DNA of 7,884 bases, taken from assembly GCA_021809225.1 (NCBI GenBank), contig JAKBAL010000087.1, positions 1 to 7,884 on the forward strand, read 5' to 3'. The position numbers were made by a program, and so were the translations under genes. The stretch's first letter is position 1. Each line of letters begins with the position of its first letter. The stretch comes from Pseudomonadota bacterium (lineage in GTDB: Bacteria; Pseudomonadota; Alphaproteobacteria; UBA9655). Below, piece after piece: positions 6,701-7,884 of this stretch. The notes under the pieces are model-generated. The model did no database searches and was not told the DNA's origin. It saw only the letters and a program-made list of their open reading frames with translations.

Positions 6701-7706
6701 AAAGCTAATTATAAGTCTTGTCCTGCTTTTGCTGATTAGCATGAGTTGGGTTGTTTCTTTTGAATATGGCAAGGGGGAACTTGAGAAAAAAATTAACCAC
6801 ATAACAAAAAGTTTACAACAAAAAGGATACGTTATTTCTTACTCAAGCTTTGAAATTGGGGGAAATCCTATTTCAGTTAAAGCTAAATTTAAGGATGCTT
6901 TGATCAAAGATCCAAAAGGACATATAGAATGGCGTGGACAGGAAGTCGAAATCATGATGTGTCCATGGAAATTTTACACGTTAAACTTTAGTTTTCCTGG
7001 TGATCAGAAAATTTTTACGTCGCAAAACGCGGTTTTTCCTTTAAGGGCTTTACAGTTTGAAGGAGCAAAAGGAACTTGTGTTCTTGCTCCTGCAGGAGGG
7101 TTTGAAAGGGTTGATTTCACAGTGAATCGTATAAAAATGGTAGAGGGAAATCAAGTTCAAGCTATTTTTCTCGAAGATTCATCAGTAAAAGTTGAAAATA
7201 TAGTTGATCCTTTAGATCTTAAGTTAACAATGGTCACTTCTATCGTTAACCTTGAAAAATTTTTAAATATGGAGAAGCCTCTAGAAAACGCCCTTAAGTT
7301 AAGCTTGGATGCCAAGCTTTCCGGATACCAAACAAAAGGTTCCTTGCCTAAGTCATTTTCTGAGTGGCGGGATGGAGGGGGTGTCTTAGATATTAACCTT
7401 TTGACATTTTCTTGGCCTCCCATTAGTGGAGAGATGGAAGGGACTTTAACTCTTGATAAGGAGTTGTACCCCTTAGGGTCTTTTTCTAGTAAAATACTTG
7501 GGTATCAAGAGGCTATAGATTATTTGGTTAAGGTGGGATTAATAAAGAAAAAAAAGGCGCTTGCGGCTTCTTTTATGATTGGTCTATTCAGTCATACTGA
7601 TGAATCAGGTAAGATGTATCTGACTCTTCCCATTACGTTGCAAAATAAGATTTGTTCTATAGGGCCAGCCCCTCTCTTTAAGCTGAAATCCCTTGAAGAT
7701 CTTTAA
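6684..7706 (+). CDS. DUF2125 family membrane-anchored protein of unknown function
   Basis: This is a 340-residue protein with a basic N-terminus (MFLKRKK), one hydrophobic segment at about 8-28 and a long extracytoplasmic domain that looks rich in beta strands. Soon after the anchor come an amphipathic stretch (about 30-48) and the segment SFEIGGNPISVKAKFKDALI-type (from 55), which resembles the conserved start of DUF2125 proteins, a family I know mainly from Alphaproteobacteria. No catalytic motif is visible and the function is unknown. The domain may be anchored in the inner membrane facing the periplasm, in the manner of AsmA/DUF945-like proteins, but this is speculative. I chose the ATG at 6684 because AAGGGGG lies five bases upstream. 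An ATG at 6669 would add five residues but overlaps the ribosome binding site. The gene overlaps plsC by 17 nt and is the last of the operon; no clear terminator follows. Confidence 0.75.
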   Translation: MFLKRKKLIISLVLLLLISMSWVVSFEYGKGELEKKINHITKSLQQKGYVISYSSFEIGGNPISVKAKFKDALIKDPKGHIEWRGQEVEIMMCPWKFYTLNFSFPGDQKIFTSQNAVFPLRALQFEGAKGTCVLAPAGGFERVDFTVNRIKMVEGNQVQAIFLEDSSVKVENIVDPLDLKLTMVTSIVNLEKFLNMEKPLENALKLSLDAKLSGYQTKGSLPKSFSEWRDGGGVLDINLLTFSWPPISGEMEGTLTLDKELYPLGSFSSKILGYQEAIDYLVKVGLIKKKKALAASFMIGLFSHTDESGKMYLTLPITLQNKICSIGPAPLFKLKSLEDL

Positions 7707-7884
7707 AGTTAATAATAATTGACGTTTTTATTGACACATTATAGTTGCTTTGTAACAATTTTTTTGAAAAAGAATTATTAAAAAATTTTAGCTGAGTTCC
7801 AGCATAAACCTTATTTATTCTTTTCCAATCCTAACCATTGCTCAGTGAGACCAAACATCTAGGGTTGTATATAAAGTCTTAGCC
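7707..7884. other. AT-rich intergenic tail without a convincing gene
   Basis: After the DUF2125 stop I see no open frame on either strand that enters from the right edge with coding character, and no RNA gene. An AT-only hairpin (7757-7765 with 7768-7776) lacks a G+C stem and a T run, so it is not a credible terminator. The region holds a candidate plus-strand promoter and a 15-codon minus-strand frame, both described separately. Confidence 0.4.
7731..7759 (+). promoter_or_regulatory. candidate sigma-70-type promoter facing the right edge
   Basis: A perfect -35 hexamer TTGACA (7731-7736) is followed after 17 bases by AACAAT (7754-7759), which matches the -10 consensus at four of six positions and is preceded by TG in the extended -10 position (7751-7752). 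A start near 7766 would produce a transcript leaving the window on the plus strand with no start codon or frame in the visible 119 nt. It may drive a gene or RNA beyond the edge. A second TTGACG lies 12 bases upstream of the first (7719-7724). Confidence 0.4.

Noticed and set aside
7157..7423. Minus-strand open frame inside the DUF2125 gene
   Set aside because: Shadow of a real gene; no motif, no initiation site, no supporting neighbour.
7696..7703. AAGATCTT palindrome at the end of the DUF2125 gene
   Set aside because: Eight bases inside coding sequence next to the stop codon; too short and not followed by terminator features.
7757..7776. AT-only hairpin after the DUF2125 gene as a terminator
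   Set aside because: The stem has no G-C pairs, the realistic loop consumes part of the stem, and no T run follows on the plus strand.

Overview
The window is an AT-rich stretch of ordinary-looking bacterial chromosome, most likely from an alphaproteobacterium. The evidence is the neighbourhood: an MJ0042-type zinc-ribbon membrane protein divergent from ftsEX, then a YdcF-family protein, a PlsC-type acyltransferase and a DUF2125 protein, an arrangement and set of families I associate with Alphaproteobacteria. The strong AT bias and very tight packing would suit a low-GC, host-associated lineage (Holosporales-like), but that is inference from composition and gene order only. The ADP-heptose genes indicate a Gram-negative envelope with heptose-containing LPS.

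Layout. Left edge, minus strand: the first 92 codons of peptide deformylase (def), cut by the window boundary. After 135 nt of AT-rich spacer comes a minus-strand unit transcribed right to left: zinc-ribbon/DUF3426-like membrane protein (starts at 3132), gmhA (starts at 2474) and hldE (starts at 1863), with gaps of 1 and 5 nt. A divergent intergenic region (3133-3252) separates it from a plus-strand unit of six genes, ftsE, ftsX, gmhB-like phosphatase, ydcF-like, plsC-like and DUF2125. Each plus-strand gene overlaps the next (8, 4, 7, 4 and 17 nt), so they are almost certainly one translationally coupled operon. The last 178 nt hold no convincing gene, only a candidate plus-strand promoter and a possible decayed coding scrap.

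How the genes work together. GmhA, the two halves of HldE and GmhB cover every step from sedoheptulose 7-phosphate to ADP-D,D-heptose. Only the final epimerase HldD is missing from the window. The heptose genes are split between two divergent units, with gmhB inserted directly behind ftsX. FtsEX is the septal ABC-type complex of cell division, PlsC makes phosphatidic acid, and YdcF-like, DUF2125 and zinc-ribbon proteins are single-pass membrane proteins of unknown detailed role. The locus therefore reads as an envelope-biogenesis and division neighbourhood.

I found no mobile element, CRISPR array, RNA gene or clearly novel system. The points worth a second look are residue-level departures in GmhA, GmhB and PlsC, and the two poorly characterised membrane proteins linked to ftsEX.
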